Notes: generated by a model not told the origin, from the sequence alone. Shown: positions 20,190 through 33,277, counted from the first letter of the stretch. The stretch is 64,000 nt of DNA from Cladosporium sp. IMV 00045 (GCA_001931905.2 MSJI02000789.1:26323-90322), one strand, 5' to 3'. A program made the numbers and translations.

Positions 20190-23100
20190 TCAAGCCTTCC
20201 CAAGCTTCTCCTCGATCTCCCTGATCCTCTTCGCCTCCGCGGCGTCGGCGCGCCTCTTCTCAACGGCAAGCTGATCGGGACGCCTCTCGGCGATATCCTT
20301 AGGCTTGTAGTCCGAGAAAAGGGTCTTGAGAGTCTTCTCTACGACCCAGCAACCGACGTAATCCAGGATCATAACAGCGCACATGGTGATCTTGAACTCA
20401 GTGTTGAAAGGCACGAGGCTGAGCTGCTCGTTGATCTCCGGGACGAATTCGGTGGCGCAGCTGAAAGCGACGCCGGTGACCATGAGGATGCCGTAGTACA
20501 TTCCCTTGTTTTCCCGGATTGACTCGCGGAAGGGACGGCCTTGGTAGTTGATGGCGAAGGTGGAAATCTGCTGGATGAGCTGCAGGAGGTAGATGGCGCT
20601 GTTGAGGAGCGAGGGCTTGAACTCGCGCTCGAGGTCGATGGTGCGGCGGTCTTCCATGGGCTCGAACTTTTGGACGAAGTTGGAGATGTAGATGAGTGTG
20701 GCGATGTGGACGGCGAATTGACCGAGGACAGAGGGGATGATGTACCAGTTCCAGATGTTGTTCTGCGGGCGCTCCTTGGAAAGCTGCTCGACGGACTAAA
20801 GCATTGTTAGTTCATGATACAATGGTTTGGATGTAGTCTATTAGCTTACCTTGGCGCGCGAAATGCTCAAGAAGCACACACTCATGAGCATTCCACTGAT
20901 CGTGACCTGTCCATCACCGAATTTGATGCCGTCCAAGTAAAGAACACTCAAACTGTACGCACTAATCAGACAGTTGAGCGCCAGAATCTTGTACATCTGA
21001 ATAGTGGCGACAAGCGTGCAACGACCTTGACGAATAATGTTCGGAATGGCAACAACGTTGGCAAGCTTGCTCGTGAAAGGAGCAGCAACAGAAGCATCAC
21101 CGAGCTTGATAGTGGGCGGCTCGTCCTCGCTGAGCTGCTCCTCCATCATAGACATAGACCACTTCTCGGCCATGGCGCTAGCGGCGTTCTGGGCTTGCTG
21201 CTTCTTCTGCTCCTGAGGAGTGAGCTCAGGCTTGGGAGGTTCGGGCTTGGCGACTTCACCGTTGGTGAGGGTAGTGGTGGAATTTTGCTCTTGAGCAGCC
21301 TTCAAAGCTGCAAGATTGGCCTTGTTCTTGGATTCACGCTCCATGGCAGCCTCGTAGTGCGGGTTCTTGTCTCCAGGCGGGTACAAGTGAGCGATCTGGT
21401 TGGGAACCGGGGGTTGAGGCTGGTTGAAGCGCTCCATCATGGACTTCTGCTTCTCGTACATTTCCTTCATCTTGGTCTCGCGGAAGTGCTTGGCGATCTT
21501 GTCCATGTCCTCCTTGGTACCGTTGAGAAGGGCAACACCGATGTGAGCCTGCTTCAGGGCACCGACATCGTTAGTACCGTCACCAGCCATGAGAGTAGTG
21601 TAGCCAGCTTCCTTGAGGCCCAGAAGGATTTCCTCCTTCTGCTTGGGCGAGACACGAGCGTACACCCAAGTGTGCCTGAGCAGCTGAGTAAGACCAGTCT
21701 GGCCCTTGAACTTAGCCAAACCAAAGCCAGTGACACACAGATCCTTCTCCTTGAGAATCTGAGGGTCAATCTCTTTCGTAGGGTCGACCGGAATGTTGAC
21801 TTTGTCATCGATGCTTCTCCAGACAAGATTCTCACCACTGTCGTCGTGCTCAGGGGCGTCCAGAATCAAGCAATCGCGATCGACAATCTCGACCTGACGA
21901 GCAACGTGAATCGCAGTAAGAGGATTGTCGCCGGTAATCATAACAACACGATGGCTGCTCTCGTTAAGCATGCGAACCGCCTTGACAGCATCATCCTTCA
22001 AAGGGCACTGCAGGACAAGGAAACCGGCAAAGTGAAGGTCGCACTCGACTTCCTCACGCTTGAGGTTGTTGATGCGGTTCTGGCCAATCTCGTCCTGGGT
22101 GGAAATGTACTTGTAGGCAAGGGCCAAAACACGAGCGCCGTTCCTGCTGAAGTACTTGAAGGTCTCCTCGTACTTGGGCGGGACATCAACAAGCATCTTG
22201 CGAATAGTTTCCGGGGCACCCTTGGTCCCAACAAAGGTACCCTTGGTCTTCTTTCCAGTCGAGCGGTCGGTAGTGATAGCAGTGGCAACAGAGCTTTGGC
22301 GCTTGAGAGCAGACGAGAACTGGAAGCGGCGTTTGATCTGAACGATGTCGGCGGGGCCTTGACCCTTAGTAGCAGTGGCATATGACTTAGCGGACAGAGT
22401 GTCTTGTTTGCCCAAAACCCATCCGAGAGCCTCGAGAGTGGTCTTCTCCATAGGCTCACCAACGACATCGCCTTCCTCAAGTTTGACAAGCGCATGCGCA
22501 GTGGCGAGGGTAAGTGTGGTGTTCAGGTTCGTTTGGTTCACACGCACCAGCTGGGTTTGGGCACCGTCAGGCTCAGACGCAACGCCCGCTTGGCCGAGAG
22601 AAAGACCCGCGATACCCTCGACAACAAGATCCTCGCCAGTGAGGGTACCAGTCTTATCGAAGCAAGCGATGTCCACACGTCCAGCAAAGGGGATTCTGAA
22701 AGGCTCAGTGCAGAAGATGGCGTACTTGCTAAGCGCAGCCAAACTCGTGTTGACAGCCAAACTCAGCTCCATGGGCAGCTCAGGAGGAACGACAGAGGTA
22801 ACAATGAGAACGCAGTCCAAGAGAAGTTTCGAGCGCTTGCGATCGTTGCGGACACCCTCGGTCCAGACGTACCAAGAAGCGGCGATGGCGAAGACGCAGA
22901 GGAAGAGAATGAAGAGGAAAGCCTCAACGTTGTTAGCGCTGACACGTTCAGTGGAGTAGATCATTGTGCGGACGAGACCGCCCTGGTTGGTTTCAAACCC
23001 AGTCTTGATCACAACAGCGAGAGCACCCTTGTCAGGCGCAGGTGGCACACCAGAAGCGACTTGAGGCACGGTCTCGGCAGCGTCTTCAGAGGCAGTTCCA

Positions 23101-24170
23101 TGCTGCACCTGAAGAACCTTGGTGCCACCCCACAAGAAAGCGTTCTTGTCAAGACCTTCCGGCTCAATACGAGCATCCGCGGGACGAAGCTGGATAGAAT
23201 CCTTCAGAACAGGCGTACTCTCACCGGAAAGCATGGCCTCATTGACGATCGCACTGCCTTCAACCAAAAGCATATCGCAAGCAACACCGCTGTCTTCCTT
23301 GGTGCGGCCGACGCTGACCAGATCACCCGGGAGAAGCTCATCGCTCTCAGTCTCGGTCCACTTGTTTCCACGGAAGACCCAAATATCGTAAGGCTTAATG
23401 CTCATGCCCCTGAACTCTTTCAGAGTGCGCTGACGCTGCCAGACAACGGTCGATTCGAACACCACCAGCATGAAAAGGGTGAACAGCGAGTAGTACCAGT
23501 ATTCATCCAACATCCACAGTCCAACACAGAAAATCTGGAAAACGAAGAACGGCGCGACGGCGTGCTCCTTGAAAAGCTCGGTGAAAGTCGGCACGGGGAT
23601 GTCGAAGATGTTCGGTCCGTAGTGCTGCCTGATGCGCTCGACGTCGGAGTCCTTGCCCACGCCTCTCGACTGCTGAAATTCGCGAATCAGAGGCTTAGGC
23701 TCCTTGTCCATCTCGAAGACCAAAGGCGCAAAGTTGCCCGTCTTCTCATCGTAAAGAAACCGTCTCTTCTGGAACAAGAAGCTCAAGTGCTCCTTGCCGC
23801 CAACGTTATCCCTTTCGATTTCGCAAATTTCCGCAGCGCCGGCGTTCGCCGCCGGAATGACCTTAATCAAGCTGGCGCTCCTGACATCGTAGGCGCGCAC
23901 GGCAGTGAACAGCGCCCTGACGTTAACGTTCCAGAAGGTAGTGAGCCAGATGAGACTTTGAAGGGTGAAAATGGAGCCGCTGAAGACGAACGTCCATTCT
24001 TGGCCGTTAATGTACTGATCATAGCGCTCTTGCGAAAGGTAGACGGCGAAGAAGGCGGGCCAGATTCCGAGGAAAGGCCATACGTAGTCGTGGAGGAGGA
24101 TATGTTTAGGGTTATGGAGGGACGCAGACTGAATCTGCGGGTTATCCACTAACGGCGCCCTGTGAGACAT
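20190..24170 (-). CDS. SPF1: P5A-type ATPase Spf1, ER transmembrane-helix dislocase
   Basis: Two minus-strand exons (24170..20850, 20795..20190) flank a 54-base intron with GTAAGC donor and TTTAG acceptor; joined they encode 1308 aa, the usual Spf1 length. P-type ATPase motifs are present: LSGES (~314-318, dephosphorylation), the P5A membrane motif PPELPMELS (~462-470), the phosphorylation loop DKTGTLT (~505-511, Asp acceptor), and a downstream GDGTNDVGALK hinge. The last exon carries the final membrane helices and a charged coiled C-terminus. Spf1 works in the ER membrane, where it removes mis-inserted or mitochondrial tail-anchored helices. The start at 24170 was chosen because the protein from there (MSHRAPLVDNPQIQ) matches the family, and the 32 extra upstream codons do not. 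Long antisense ORFs over this gene are coding shadows. Confidence 0.97.
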
Positions 24171-24806
24171 TGTCAGTGATCGAACGGCGATCGCGTATGA
24201 GTGCAGAGTGTCCTTACATGATGGCGAGTCCAATATGAAGTATTGAGCAACTGTTCGATGGTTCAAGCGGCGAGAACAGGTGGTGTCTCTCGAATCCTAA
24301 GGAAGTGATTCAACTTTCCCCAGAACGGGACTGTCCCCGCGATTCGCCTCCCACCCTGTTGCACGTGACTAGCCGTCACTTACGATTGAAGGCATTGTAT
24401 TGAAGACATGAGGAACTTCAGGCGCATGTGAACTACACGATGCCGTCAGGCTGTTATCATGAAAGCATAATACATCATTATACAGAGTCTTGACTGCACA
24501 GCTCATTTCTCATTCTGACTAATCCGCATTCAATCTATAGAATGTCCGTCATACCACTCATCCACCGTTATCAGTGGAATCAGCGAGTGAGCCATTTCCC
24601 CTTTCTGTCAAAGGTCCACTGTGAGAGTAAAGAAACACCACGCAACGCCTTGCTTTAGAATCAATCCCGGCCGACCATCATCAACGGCAGCATACCACGC
24701 TTGGCCTGATATTCCGCGTTCCCATGCATCCCCATCCCGTCCCGAAACGCCAGAAGCTTGTCGTATACACAGAAGAAGCATGTACACATCTTGAACGTGC
24801 ACAGCT
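24171..24806. other. Intergenic, SPF1 promoter and cullin 3' end
   Basis: About 635 bases with no gene. It should contain the SPF1 promoter and the cullin 3' UTR. Confidence 0.5.
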
Positions 24807-27262
24807 TTATGCCAGGTAGCCAAGCTCGTCGCCGTCCAGGCGCTCGAGGTACTCCTTCTCGAGGAGGATGTCGATGCACTTCTTGATGTCGCTGACCTTG
24901 GGAGAGAAGCGGGAGTTTATCTGCTGGATCGTCTCGGACACGAGCTGCGCGTGCTTCATGGTCTTGCGAGACTTCATGATGCGAACGATGGCGGACTGGG
25001 AAGTTGTTAGTAAACGTTAAAATCAATGGAAATGGGAATGGGTGGTGATTGCATACCTGCATGAGCATCTTCCTGTCCTCCTCGATGGTTTTGTGCGTCT
25101 CCTCGGCTTCCTGCTTCTGCTCAGACTTGATGGCAATGTTGAGGTTGACCTTGAGCTTCTTGGCCTTGAAGTTGTAGTTGAGAGAGTAGACGACACCGGG
25201 CTCGGTCTTGCCCTCTGGGTTGGCGATCAAGACCTTGGCCTTGAGCATGATGGCGAGAGACGGGTCAAGAGTCTCCTTGGCGAGGCTGGTGGTGCTGGCA
25301 ATGTCATCATAGCTGATGCTGTCGCTCTCATTGAACAGCAATAAAATGGCCATCTGGTAAGTAGAGACCTGGAAAGTATAGGGAACCTTGGCATTCTTGA
25401 TGTAGTTTGCGCGGATCTCACCCTTGCAGAGGTTCCAGAGCCATGTCAATTTGCGGCCACCGTGCTTCTCGGCGTAGAAGTGAGTGAAACGCTCGTACTG
25501 CTTCACAAGAAGCGAGGGGGGCGCGAATGTGGTGCTGGGCGCCTGCAAAGGCCAGAAACCAGCACCGAGGATCTGGAAGGAGGTGCCGATACTCTCGTCA
25601 GCACTGAAGCTCTTGCTGAGGTGCTCCTCGTACGCCTTGTTGAGGTCCTTCGAAGTCTGCATGTCCTGGAACATGCGCTGGAGCTTGTTGGTGTACTCAA
25701 AACCGGAAGCATCCTTCAATTTGGAGATCATGCTTGTCTCGGCGTCGCCGGATGCAGAGGTACCGTTGACAAGACGCTTCGCCAACATCTTGGAATAGAA
25801 CTTCTGGAACACATCCTTGTCCTCGATGTACTTGAAGATCGTCATGACCTGGTTCAAAAGCTTCTCCATGTCGTCCTCCTCGCTGCTCTTCTGAGAGCGC
25901 TTGAGAACATTGTCGGCGTGCTTACTAAGCAGCTCTGGTGACTTGGCAGAGTTCTTCTGGCAGACCTTGTTGCGGTTGACGTATTCGCGGCAAGCGTTGT
26001 CAAGTGAGCGCACAAACTCTGACTCGCCGGCGAAAGCCTTCTGGACCAAGGCCGAGTATTGGGTGTTGACTTCCAGAAGAGCATCGACATAGCTCTTCGG
26101 GTCGATGGTTTCGCCCTGCGACGCAGCCTTCTCCACCGCCACGAGACCACATGAACGAACGTGGGCCTCGAACTTCGCTCTAAGAGGATCGAGACCTTCG
26201 GGAATGCGAGCCAGGAGCTTGTACATGCGAGCCATGTCCTCCTCGCGGTCGTTGTCCAGCAGGATTTGGAACTCATCACGCAGGACGTTCGCGTGTTTGG
26301 CGATGAGCGCCGCCTCGCACGTCTTCATCAGTGGAGCCATTATCTCCTGAAGCAGATAGAGTGGGACGCGCTCCTTCTCCTCGTCAAGACGACGCTCAGC
26401 CTTCTTCATGTAATCGACGACAGAGTTGACTGCGAGGAATTCGGCTGACTCCTTCTCGTAGTAGATCCTGGTGGCTTCCAAGAACGGCTCCTCGAAGTGC
26501 TTGCGGTAGACATCGAGCGTAGTCTTGGTACTATCCTGCTCGTCGATGCCCAAGGAGACAAAGGAATCCACCACGGACTTGATTTTGGATTGCTCGATGG
26601 TCTCGCCGTTGCGCTGCTTCTCTACGAGATGCAACACCGCGTCCATAACAGCGTTCTGTGTGCTCCCGAACATGTCCTCTTTCCACCTCACCAGGTGCAG
26701 GGTGTAGATGTCGTAGATGTCCTTCTTGCCCTCATCCATCTCTCTCTTGACCCAGTGGCGGTTGAGGTAGCGAAACAGGTGATTATTGTAGGTTCCGGCG
26801 GTGGTGTAGCGCTTCCACTCCTTGATGTAGAATGTGAGAAGCGCCTCGTCAACGTGCTTGACCATTTCGGTGTGTACGCCCAGCAAGTGCTTCTTGAGGT
26901 AGTCATTCAGGCGTCGATAGAGGTCCTCGCCGAGGAGGTGTGCGCCACGCTGGCTCGAGTTAAGGTTTGTCTGTGCGCCTACTGCCTTCTGTGCAGTACA
27001 AAAGTTGTGGATGGAGGTGTAGAGGGTCATGTATGTCTTGAGATCGAGGCCGGCGCTCAAGTTGAACATGATGCGGTCGACTCCCCACTCGAGGAAGTTC
27101 CATCTGCGCTTTGGGTCAGCATTCTGAGTTTATGCAGGCGCATTTGAAGTGGCTGTGGCGCATATTAGGTAGAAAGTGAGGAAATGGTAGTACTCACGTG
27201 CCGTTGATATCATCCTTGCTGGTGGGAAGAGATGGCGCTGCTTTAGCGACAGCGTCCGCCAT
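24807..27262 (-). CDS. culA: Cullin-1, scaffold of SCF ubiquitin ligases
   Basis: Three minus-strand exons (27262..27198, 27103..25057, 24995..24807) join to 766 aa. The first intron (94 bases, GTGAGT...CGCAG) joins DDINGT to [13 protein letters not shown], the typical cullin start. The second (61 bases) joins KMLMQ to the C-terminal neddylation domain. The order is N-terminal cullin repeats, the cullin homology region ([16 protein letters not shown] about two-thirds along, [26 protein letters not shown]), then winged-helix VRIMKSRK. The Lys in that last motif (~712) is the expected Nedd8 attachment site. The C-terminus ends in the canonical YLERL...DELGYLA. It binds Skp1-F-box proteins at the N-terminus and Rbx1/E2 at the C-terminus. 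Cullin-1 rather than Cul3/4 is judged from the overall sequence. Confidence 0.96.
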
Positions 27263-28043
27263 GATGGAGTGTAGATGCGATTATGCGGTAGAATGATAAT
27301 AGTGCGCAGACGTCTGCCTATGCAGGAAGTGCGCGACCAAGCCTTAAGGATATGGGTAGGGTGTAGGGCGGGTTTGTAATCTCGAGGGCGGAAGGTGGAA
27401 TCGCGGTTGACGTTGGTGAGAGTGAAAAGAGAAGGGTAAGAAGAGGGTCGGCAGGTAGTGGATGCGGTGTTGGTTTGACACGTTGGGTTGAGAAGTGTCG
27501 CGTAGTGAAATTGGGTGTTCTGGGATATGGTGGAAGAGGGTGTTTGGGTCGTCGGTCAAGTCAAGTCAGTCATCAGTCGGTGATGGAGAGCACGACTACT
27601 AGTGGATGGTGGTGTTCAGCAGCAAGTCGCGCCGCTCGCTGCAGGCAACGGAAGGCACCAACTACGTATGTGGTCCGAGCTCTTGACTTCGGAGCCTGAA
27701 ATAGAGCCCTATTCTTGACTTTCACATGCAGCAAACTTTTATACATATTCTGCCCCGGACTGGTAAAAGTCAATCAAAAGAAGAAATTGATCGATTGTTG
27801 ATTGATGAGTTTTCACATCTTGGCCAGCATGCTCACGGTAGCAAGCCTAGTTGAAGTCTGTCAACAGACAAACATATATCTGAGAAACAACATCTAGCGA
27901 TGCCACGATCATGTACAAGTTCATGTCCGAAGGCGACATACATTCATAACGAAGCCATGGATTCAGATTTCAATAACACAATCGATATCAAATCAACCAC
28001 ATCCGTACAACCTCAACACCCAACATCATTACAAACCCACCCA
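27263..28043. other. Intergenic, cullin promoter and cupin 3' end
   Basis: About 780 bases. Only short shadow ORFs are seen. It presumably includes the cullin promoter close to 27263-27500. Confidence 0.45.
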
Positions 28044-28653
28044 TCAACCCTCCAAAACAGGCCCCTCCCCTCCATAAACCGGATCCCTCCCAAACCACTC
28101 CAACGCCCCAATCCCCCTAATCCTCCCCTCCTCCCCCTCCTTACCATACGCCATATCCCAACCGCAACCCACAGGATAACACCCAACCATCTCAAACCCA
28201 CCGTCCAAATCCTCCACTAACCGATGCGCTACGCCGGCCGGTACGACGATAACATCGCCTTTGCTGACCGTCGTCTCGACACGATCGGGATTCTCCTCGT
28301 GTCCGAAGCAGAGTGCCGCGGAGCCGTGCGAGATGGCGAGGAGTTCGTGGGAGGTTATCTTAGAAGACTTGTTAGATACGTGCGCTTTTTTAATGGTAAC
28401 AATACATGAAGTGAAATCAGAAACATACGTGAAAGTGACTCGTACTGAACATAGTATACCTCCACTGCGGTTCGACGACTCCGACGGCTCTCAAGTGGGA
28501 CTCGATATCGCTTGCTGAAACGGACGGGACGAAAGCGGATTTGTAGATCATGAGCTGTTTGTCCTGTATCGAAGTGTTGGGCGTTAGACCGTGGGCTGGG
28601 ATATGGTGTTTGAGCACTTGGAGGTCTTTGAGGGGTGTTAGGAGGCGGGACAT
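28044..28653 (-). CDS. Small cupin-fold protein, YjlB type
   Basis: Two minus-strand exons (28653..28429, 28358..28044) join over a 70-base GTATGT...TCTAAG intron to 179 aa. The splice rebuilds the metal-site motif of a cupin: FH then ITSHELLAISHGSAALCFG, the H-x-H-x(4)-E type arrangement. A second motif, GDVIVVPAGVAHRLV, follows. The protein starts MSRLLTPLKDLQVLKHHIPA. This matches the bacterial YjlB-like cupin group found in many fungi as a single-domain protein. Neither substrate nor reaction is known; the His/Glu ligands suggest metal binding. The Trp/Gly-rich C-terminus (GRDPVYGGEGP) fits the family. Confidence 0.87.
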
Positions 28654-29610
28654 GTTTGTTGGTGGGGGGTCCTGATGGTGAGGGTTTGGATGGGAGAGTG
28701 TGAAGGGATATGGGCTAGAATCACTCGATTGAGTTGATGCCGATAGTGGACAAAAGTGTTTGGATCCATCTACTCGATATCGAATGCATGCATCTTCGAC
28801 ATGAGGGGTGATGGGCGTCGACGTCATGTACATGTAGGTACATGTACAGTCGATACAACGTCCACATCTGCTTCTTACGAAATCCTTTTTCAATGTGGCT
28901 CGAAATCGTATTTTAGGCAATCGAGCAACCTTACGACATTCTTATAATGGACATACTCATATACGAGGCTGCGGACGAATGCTTGCACATGCAATGGCGA
29001 AGCGGAGAAAATACAAGCGATAGGGAAGCTCAAACGAACGCTTCGTCTCCAGACCAACACCCCAGGCGAGCAGAGCAAGGTCACACGAAACGATATTCAC
29101 GAAGCAGAATAGTCAAAGCAACACAGAAAATAAATGCATAAATGACTCCTAAGCAGCGCTAAATAAGTAAGTAAGAGGGAAGTTGAGGTACCCGATTCAG
29201 AAACCACTCAAAAAGCAAAATGAAGTTTCAAAAAGCCCTCGCCGCCGCCGCTGTGTTCATATACATTCGTTCATCAAGAGAAAGCCATACTCCTGTTTCC
29301 TATTCCCATTTCCCAATATCCATCCGATGGCGTGCCATATCTGAATAGGCAAGATGAAACAAGCAGACTGCTAGCTCTCGCTGCATCTGCCTTGGACTCT
29401 GCATATTTGTGAGAGCCGGATGACATATGTCAGTGCAGAGAATGAGCTACGCAGGCGGTTCAAAATTTGCACGCTGAGTGGATGCCGTTTGAACGCCTTG
29501 GTTCGCTTCCTGTTCGGCTAACGAGGTTCCCCAGATCGATAAACCTTAACTTCCAAATGTGACTCAAAGAAAAATGTGTTTTTGTAGCGGTGAAGTGATT
29601 TGCTGACTTC
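28654..29610. other. Intergenic, cupin promoter and SSH4 3' end
   Basis: About 955 bases without a convincing gene. Small ORFs near 28756-29141 show no family resemblance. Confidence 0.45.
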
Positions 29611-31219
29611 TCAGTCTCGACTCTCAGACCGCCCACGCCCACGTCCGCGGTCCTGTTCTCCGGTGGCGGCTTCATACGTGGGAATGGGCGGGTTGTCGTC
29701 GTGGCTTAGAAGCCGCGTTCGTTCGTCGTTTTGTTGGCTCGCTCGTGGCGTTGTATCTTCCTCGTCGCTTGGGCTTTCATACTCTGGTGGTGGGTGGTCG
29801 TCCTCGTGATTCTCGGGCGGCAGCATGTCAGAGTCGATTTCGTGCACTGGTGTTTCCTGATCGGCGTGTGCTTCGCTGGTGCCTTCGCCAATATCATCTT
29901 CTATCAGATGTTCTTGTGATTCATTGAGGTTCAGGTGTGAAAGTGATATGTCTGTCGGACTTCTTTGCGGGCCTGGTGAACGAGCTGGTGGGCCACGTGC
30001 CAGACGAATTTGAGCGCTGGAACTTCGTGCATGTCCGGGGACATAGCCTTGTCCTTCTCGCACGCCCTCTCGGCCGCCTTCCAGCAGAATACTGCCTTGT
30101 TCACTGCCATATGGAGGGGGTGGCGCCAAAGATCCCGTTTGTGGTGCAAGTCCCCACTTCTTCACGTTTGCTTCAATGAAGACGAAACCCATTTGACCGA
30201 AGTTAATGTGAACGTTAGCCGGTCCGTTGGCACCGACTGTAGGGAAGAAATTCTGGCTCTTAAGGCCGTGCGCGACATCCTCGAGACGTTTACCGTTGCG
30301 AGTGAAGAAAACCGTACCGGTTCTTGGTCGGTAGCCCACACCGACCACATCTCCCTGAACGAAAGGAGGTGCATAGTTTGTGCCGGAGAAAGGCTGGTTG
30401 TACCTTCTTTGACCAGTGGATGTGTACGCGATTGAGTATTTGTGCAAGCCGGGTAGCCTGAACAGCGGGTAGGGCTTTGTCGTGAGTCCGATGCTCAATA
30501 GTGTTGATTCGGGCTTGTCGTAGAGTTTGGCTTCCCAGTAGTAGACTTCATTCTGCTTAGGGATTGGCAGATTGCTCTGGACGCTGCATTCCGAGTCGAA
30601 GAATTCGATTTCCGTCCGAGCCTCGACGAAGCAGTTTGCGATCTCCAGTTCCGGTTCAAATTCCCACGCCGAAACGCCCTTCTCTTGGATGGCCAGAAAC
30701 TGTGATAAGGAGATGTCGGTCTGCAGCGACTCGGGAGGATTTGCCTGGACGAAAGCTTTAATCTATGTTAGTAACGCACAAGCATCCTGGGTTCAAGACG
30801 GTGGTGTATTCACCTTTTGCTCTCAAGTATTCCGCCTTCTGCATGTCGTCCATCTCCGCCAAGGCCTCCTCCTCTTCGCGCAAAAATGCCTGCTCATCAT
30901 CATACTCTCCAGGTCTACTCATGCGATCAAGCAGAATCCTTCCGCGTCCAGTATACCTAAAGAAGTAGACAATCGCAATAATGATGCCGACGAGAGCGGC
31001 TGAGCCAAAAGCAGAGAGCATGCCGATAAGAATGCCCTTGCCAGTGGAGCTCAGCCCGTGCGACTGAAATGCTGCGCGCTGGTCCTGCCATGATCCCCAT
31101 CGCGCAACACCGCCGTGAGTTACTCGCCAGCCTGGCGGTAAGGTGCCGGAGAGGGTGTGGGAAGGTCGGTAGGATGTGGTGAAGGTCGCAGGGCCATCTT
31201 GAAGCGCCTGTTGCGCCAT
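29611..31219 (-). CDS. SSH4: Ssh4/Ear1-type Rsp5 ubiquitin-ligase adaptor with SPRY domain
   Basis: Two minus-strand exons (31219..30814, 30755..29611) flank a 58-base intron (GTGAAT donor, TACTAAC branch, AAAG acceptor) and join to 516 aa. The acceptor was chosen because it joins EYLRAK to AFVQANPPES in the correct frame. One membrane helix lies at about 62-88 (IGMLSAFGSAALVGIIIAIV). It is followed by acidic DEQAFLREEEEALAEMDD, a SPRY/B30.2 domain (AWEFEPELEIANCFVEARTE through GTVFFTRNGKRLEDV), and a disordered tail with two PY motifs (PPPPY and PPPEY). In yeast such proteins sit on endosomes/vacuoles and recruit the HECT ligase Rsp5 by the PY motifs to ubiquitinate membrane cargo. All these elements are present here. 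Confidence 0.92.
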
Positions 31220-32083
31220 GGACGGCGACTTGAGAGGTTGGAGCTGGTCGTGTGGGCGGAGCGGCGGTCGGGTATGTGATGTGAGGGCGCGCCGGCCAAA
31301 CAGTTGTCGGCGCAGTCAATGATGTTGCTGGCGGCCGTTGCGTGCGGTGCTAGTACAGTATCTCAGGCGATGACGTTGACGCCCGCTCGGACCGGACGAG
31401 GCAGCAGAGACGAGAGACAGACACAAAGCGATTGTTGTGTCTCAGCGCGGTTGCCAGGGTGCCGAAAATGAGTGAGTGTCGGTCATGGGTAAAGTCGAGA
31501 GTAGTCGGTAAGTGGTGTGTGTGAGTGTGTGAGAGGTGGTGTAGCAGTTGAGGAGAGGAGACATGTGGTGTGGCGGCTCGGTCGGTTCGTGGCAGCGATG
31601 CTGCATGCCAACCGGGCTAACCCAGCCGTGCAGCCTTGTGCAAGCGTCGCTTCCGAAGCATCTGGCCCTGTATCGCCACCCAATGCGTCTCAGCGGCGCA
31701 GTATCGGCGTGTTTTATATATTCATGTTTGGGCATCCATGTGCTTTACCGCCATGTTTATCATGACTCTGACCACCGTCAAAAAATTTGACGTATGGATA
31801 CACGCGACAACCCCTGCGTTTCCGCATCACTTGACTCGACACTCTTCGACTAGGAGAAAGCAACAAACCCATGCACCTATATGTCGCTTGATAACATTAG
31901 GGCTGAAACGCAGCTGGCTCGGCCGCGATTGGAAACTGCTTCAAAAATCAAGTCCAATGAGAAGCGAATGCGCTCTGAGCGCCCATGATATCTATGTTAC
32001 AACTACAGCTACAGTACACACTACATTTTACAGTGTCCGCCAATGCAAGTGCCTGCCTCCCAATATATGCCATGATCAATCCT
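31220..32083. other. Intergenic, SSH4 promoter and MIA40 3' end
   Basis: About 860 bases. A GT-rich simple stretch occurs at about 31513-31533 (TGGTGTGTGTGAGTGTGTGAG). No gene is supported. Confidence 0.5.
31513..31533. repeat. (TG)n-rich simple sequence
   Basis: Imperfect TG dinucleotide repeat about 290 bases upstream of SSH4. Confidence 0.6.
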
Positions 32084-32996
32084 CTATTTCGAGTCGTGCC
32101 ACGCCTTAGGGACCGCCTCATCGGTCTCGCTGAGCGGGCTCTGCTGCTCCTTCACCTGCTTCGAGGCCTGGGCGGCCCTCTCGGTCTTGCCAGCAACGGC
32201 CTCGGGCGACTCGCTCGCGTAAGGCTTAGAGACCTTCTCGCCACCCTGGTGAGGGGGATCGGCAGCAGCCTGTCCCTCAGCAGGCACCTCCTCGCCCTCC
32301 AAAGGAGCGTCGGCGTCCTCTAGCTCAGCGCCGTACACGTCCGGGTGCTCGCGGAAACAGTCCTGCATGCCCTTGAATTTGTCGATGCAGTTGATGCCCT
32401 TGGGCTCCTCCTGGGAGAAGACGAAGCAGCTGAATGCCTCTCTGAATTGCTCGCCGCAAGGGCCGTATGCCATGCCACCCAAGCAGGGGCAGTCCCAGTT
32501 GATCTCGCCAGTCTCCTCATTGAACGCTCCCTGCTGGCCGGCCTCCTGCTCAAGCTCTTCGGGTGAACCGGGCGCCGCGGGCTCTGCTTCAGGTGTGGCG
32601 ACGGTGTTTGTAGGCGCGGCGGAGGGTGCTTGCGATTGCGAACGGGCCTGTTGACGTCTCTTCTCGGCGATCGAATCAATCGTGGGGTATGTCTCCGTCT
32701 CTCGTGAGGTCTCTGGGGGAGAGTGAATTGTGTCTACGAGCGATTTGTCAGCGGGAGCAATTGAAGTCGCGCATTGCAATGGCGTCCTTACAAACTGGCT
32801 CCTCAGCGAACACATTAGAGGTGTTGTAGTAGTAGATTATAGCGCCGGCAAGAGTCCATCTGGCTGCCGCGTTCTTCCAGCTTCTTGAGGTCTTGTGCGG
32901 CGGAGCGGTGGTGAGGAATCGCTTTGCTGTCGCATTCTGAGGGAGAGAACGGGGGAGACGCGCGGTGGCGCCGGAGCGAAGTGCCGACCTGAACAT
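32084..32996 (-). CDS. MIA40: Mia40, mitochondrial intermembrane-space oxidoreductase
   Basis: Two minus-strand exons (32996..32792, 32733..32084) join over a 58-base GTAAGG...CGTAG intron to 284 aa. The N-terminus is an Arg-rich presequence ([20 protein letters not shown]), then a single anchor helix at about 47-58 ([10 protein letters not shown]). A long Glu/Ala/Pro linker leads to the catalytic core. The redox motif is CPC at about 150-152. The twin CX9C pairs are C161-x9-C171 and C184-x9-C194, which is the complete Mia40 set. An acidic tail follows. Mia40 oxidises and traps small cysteine-rich proteins in the intermembrane space together with Erv1. It is divergent to THI80, with 281 bases between the start codons. 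Confidence 0.96.
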
Positions 32997-33277
32997 CGCG
33001 AGGAACAAGAGAAATGAAACGCTGAAATGATGGGATGCTGCAGAAAGGAAATGTCGAGAGATGTAGATTGGTGACGCCCAGCAGCTGAGCAATGCGGTAG
33101 ATTTCGGGCCTTCAACTTTCCTCAGAGCCGCTTCCGCTTCCCACCTCACTTTATGTGGCTCGTGCGCTACATGACGGTGATGTATTTGTTAGAGCCACAT
33201 TCGAAGTGCCGTTGTTGATAGGCAGAAAGCATCGATAGAGTTAATCCAAATTTACATCGTGAGGAGACTTTCCTGAA
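32997..33277. promoter_or_regulatory. Divergent promoter region MIA40 / THI80
   Basis: This 281-base gap separates two start codons on opposite strands, so both promoters must lie in or overlap it. No TATA box is evident. Confidence 0.55.

Noticed and set aside
20814..24152. Two long plus-strand ORFs (523 and 582 codons) over SPF1
   Set aside because: Shadow frames of the minus-strand ATPase, with no family resemblance.
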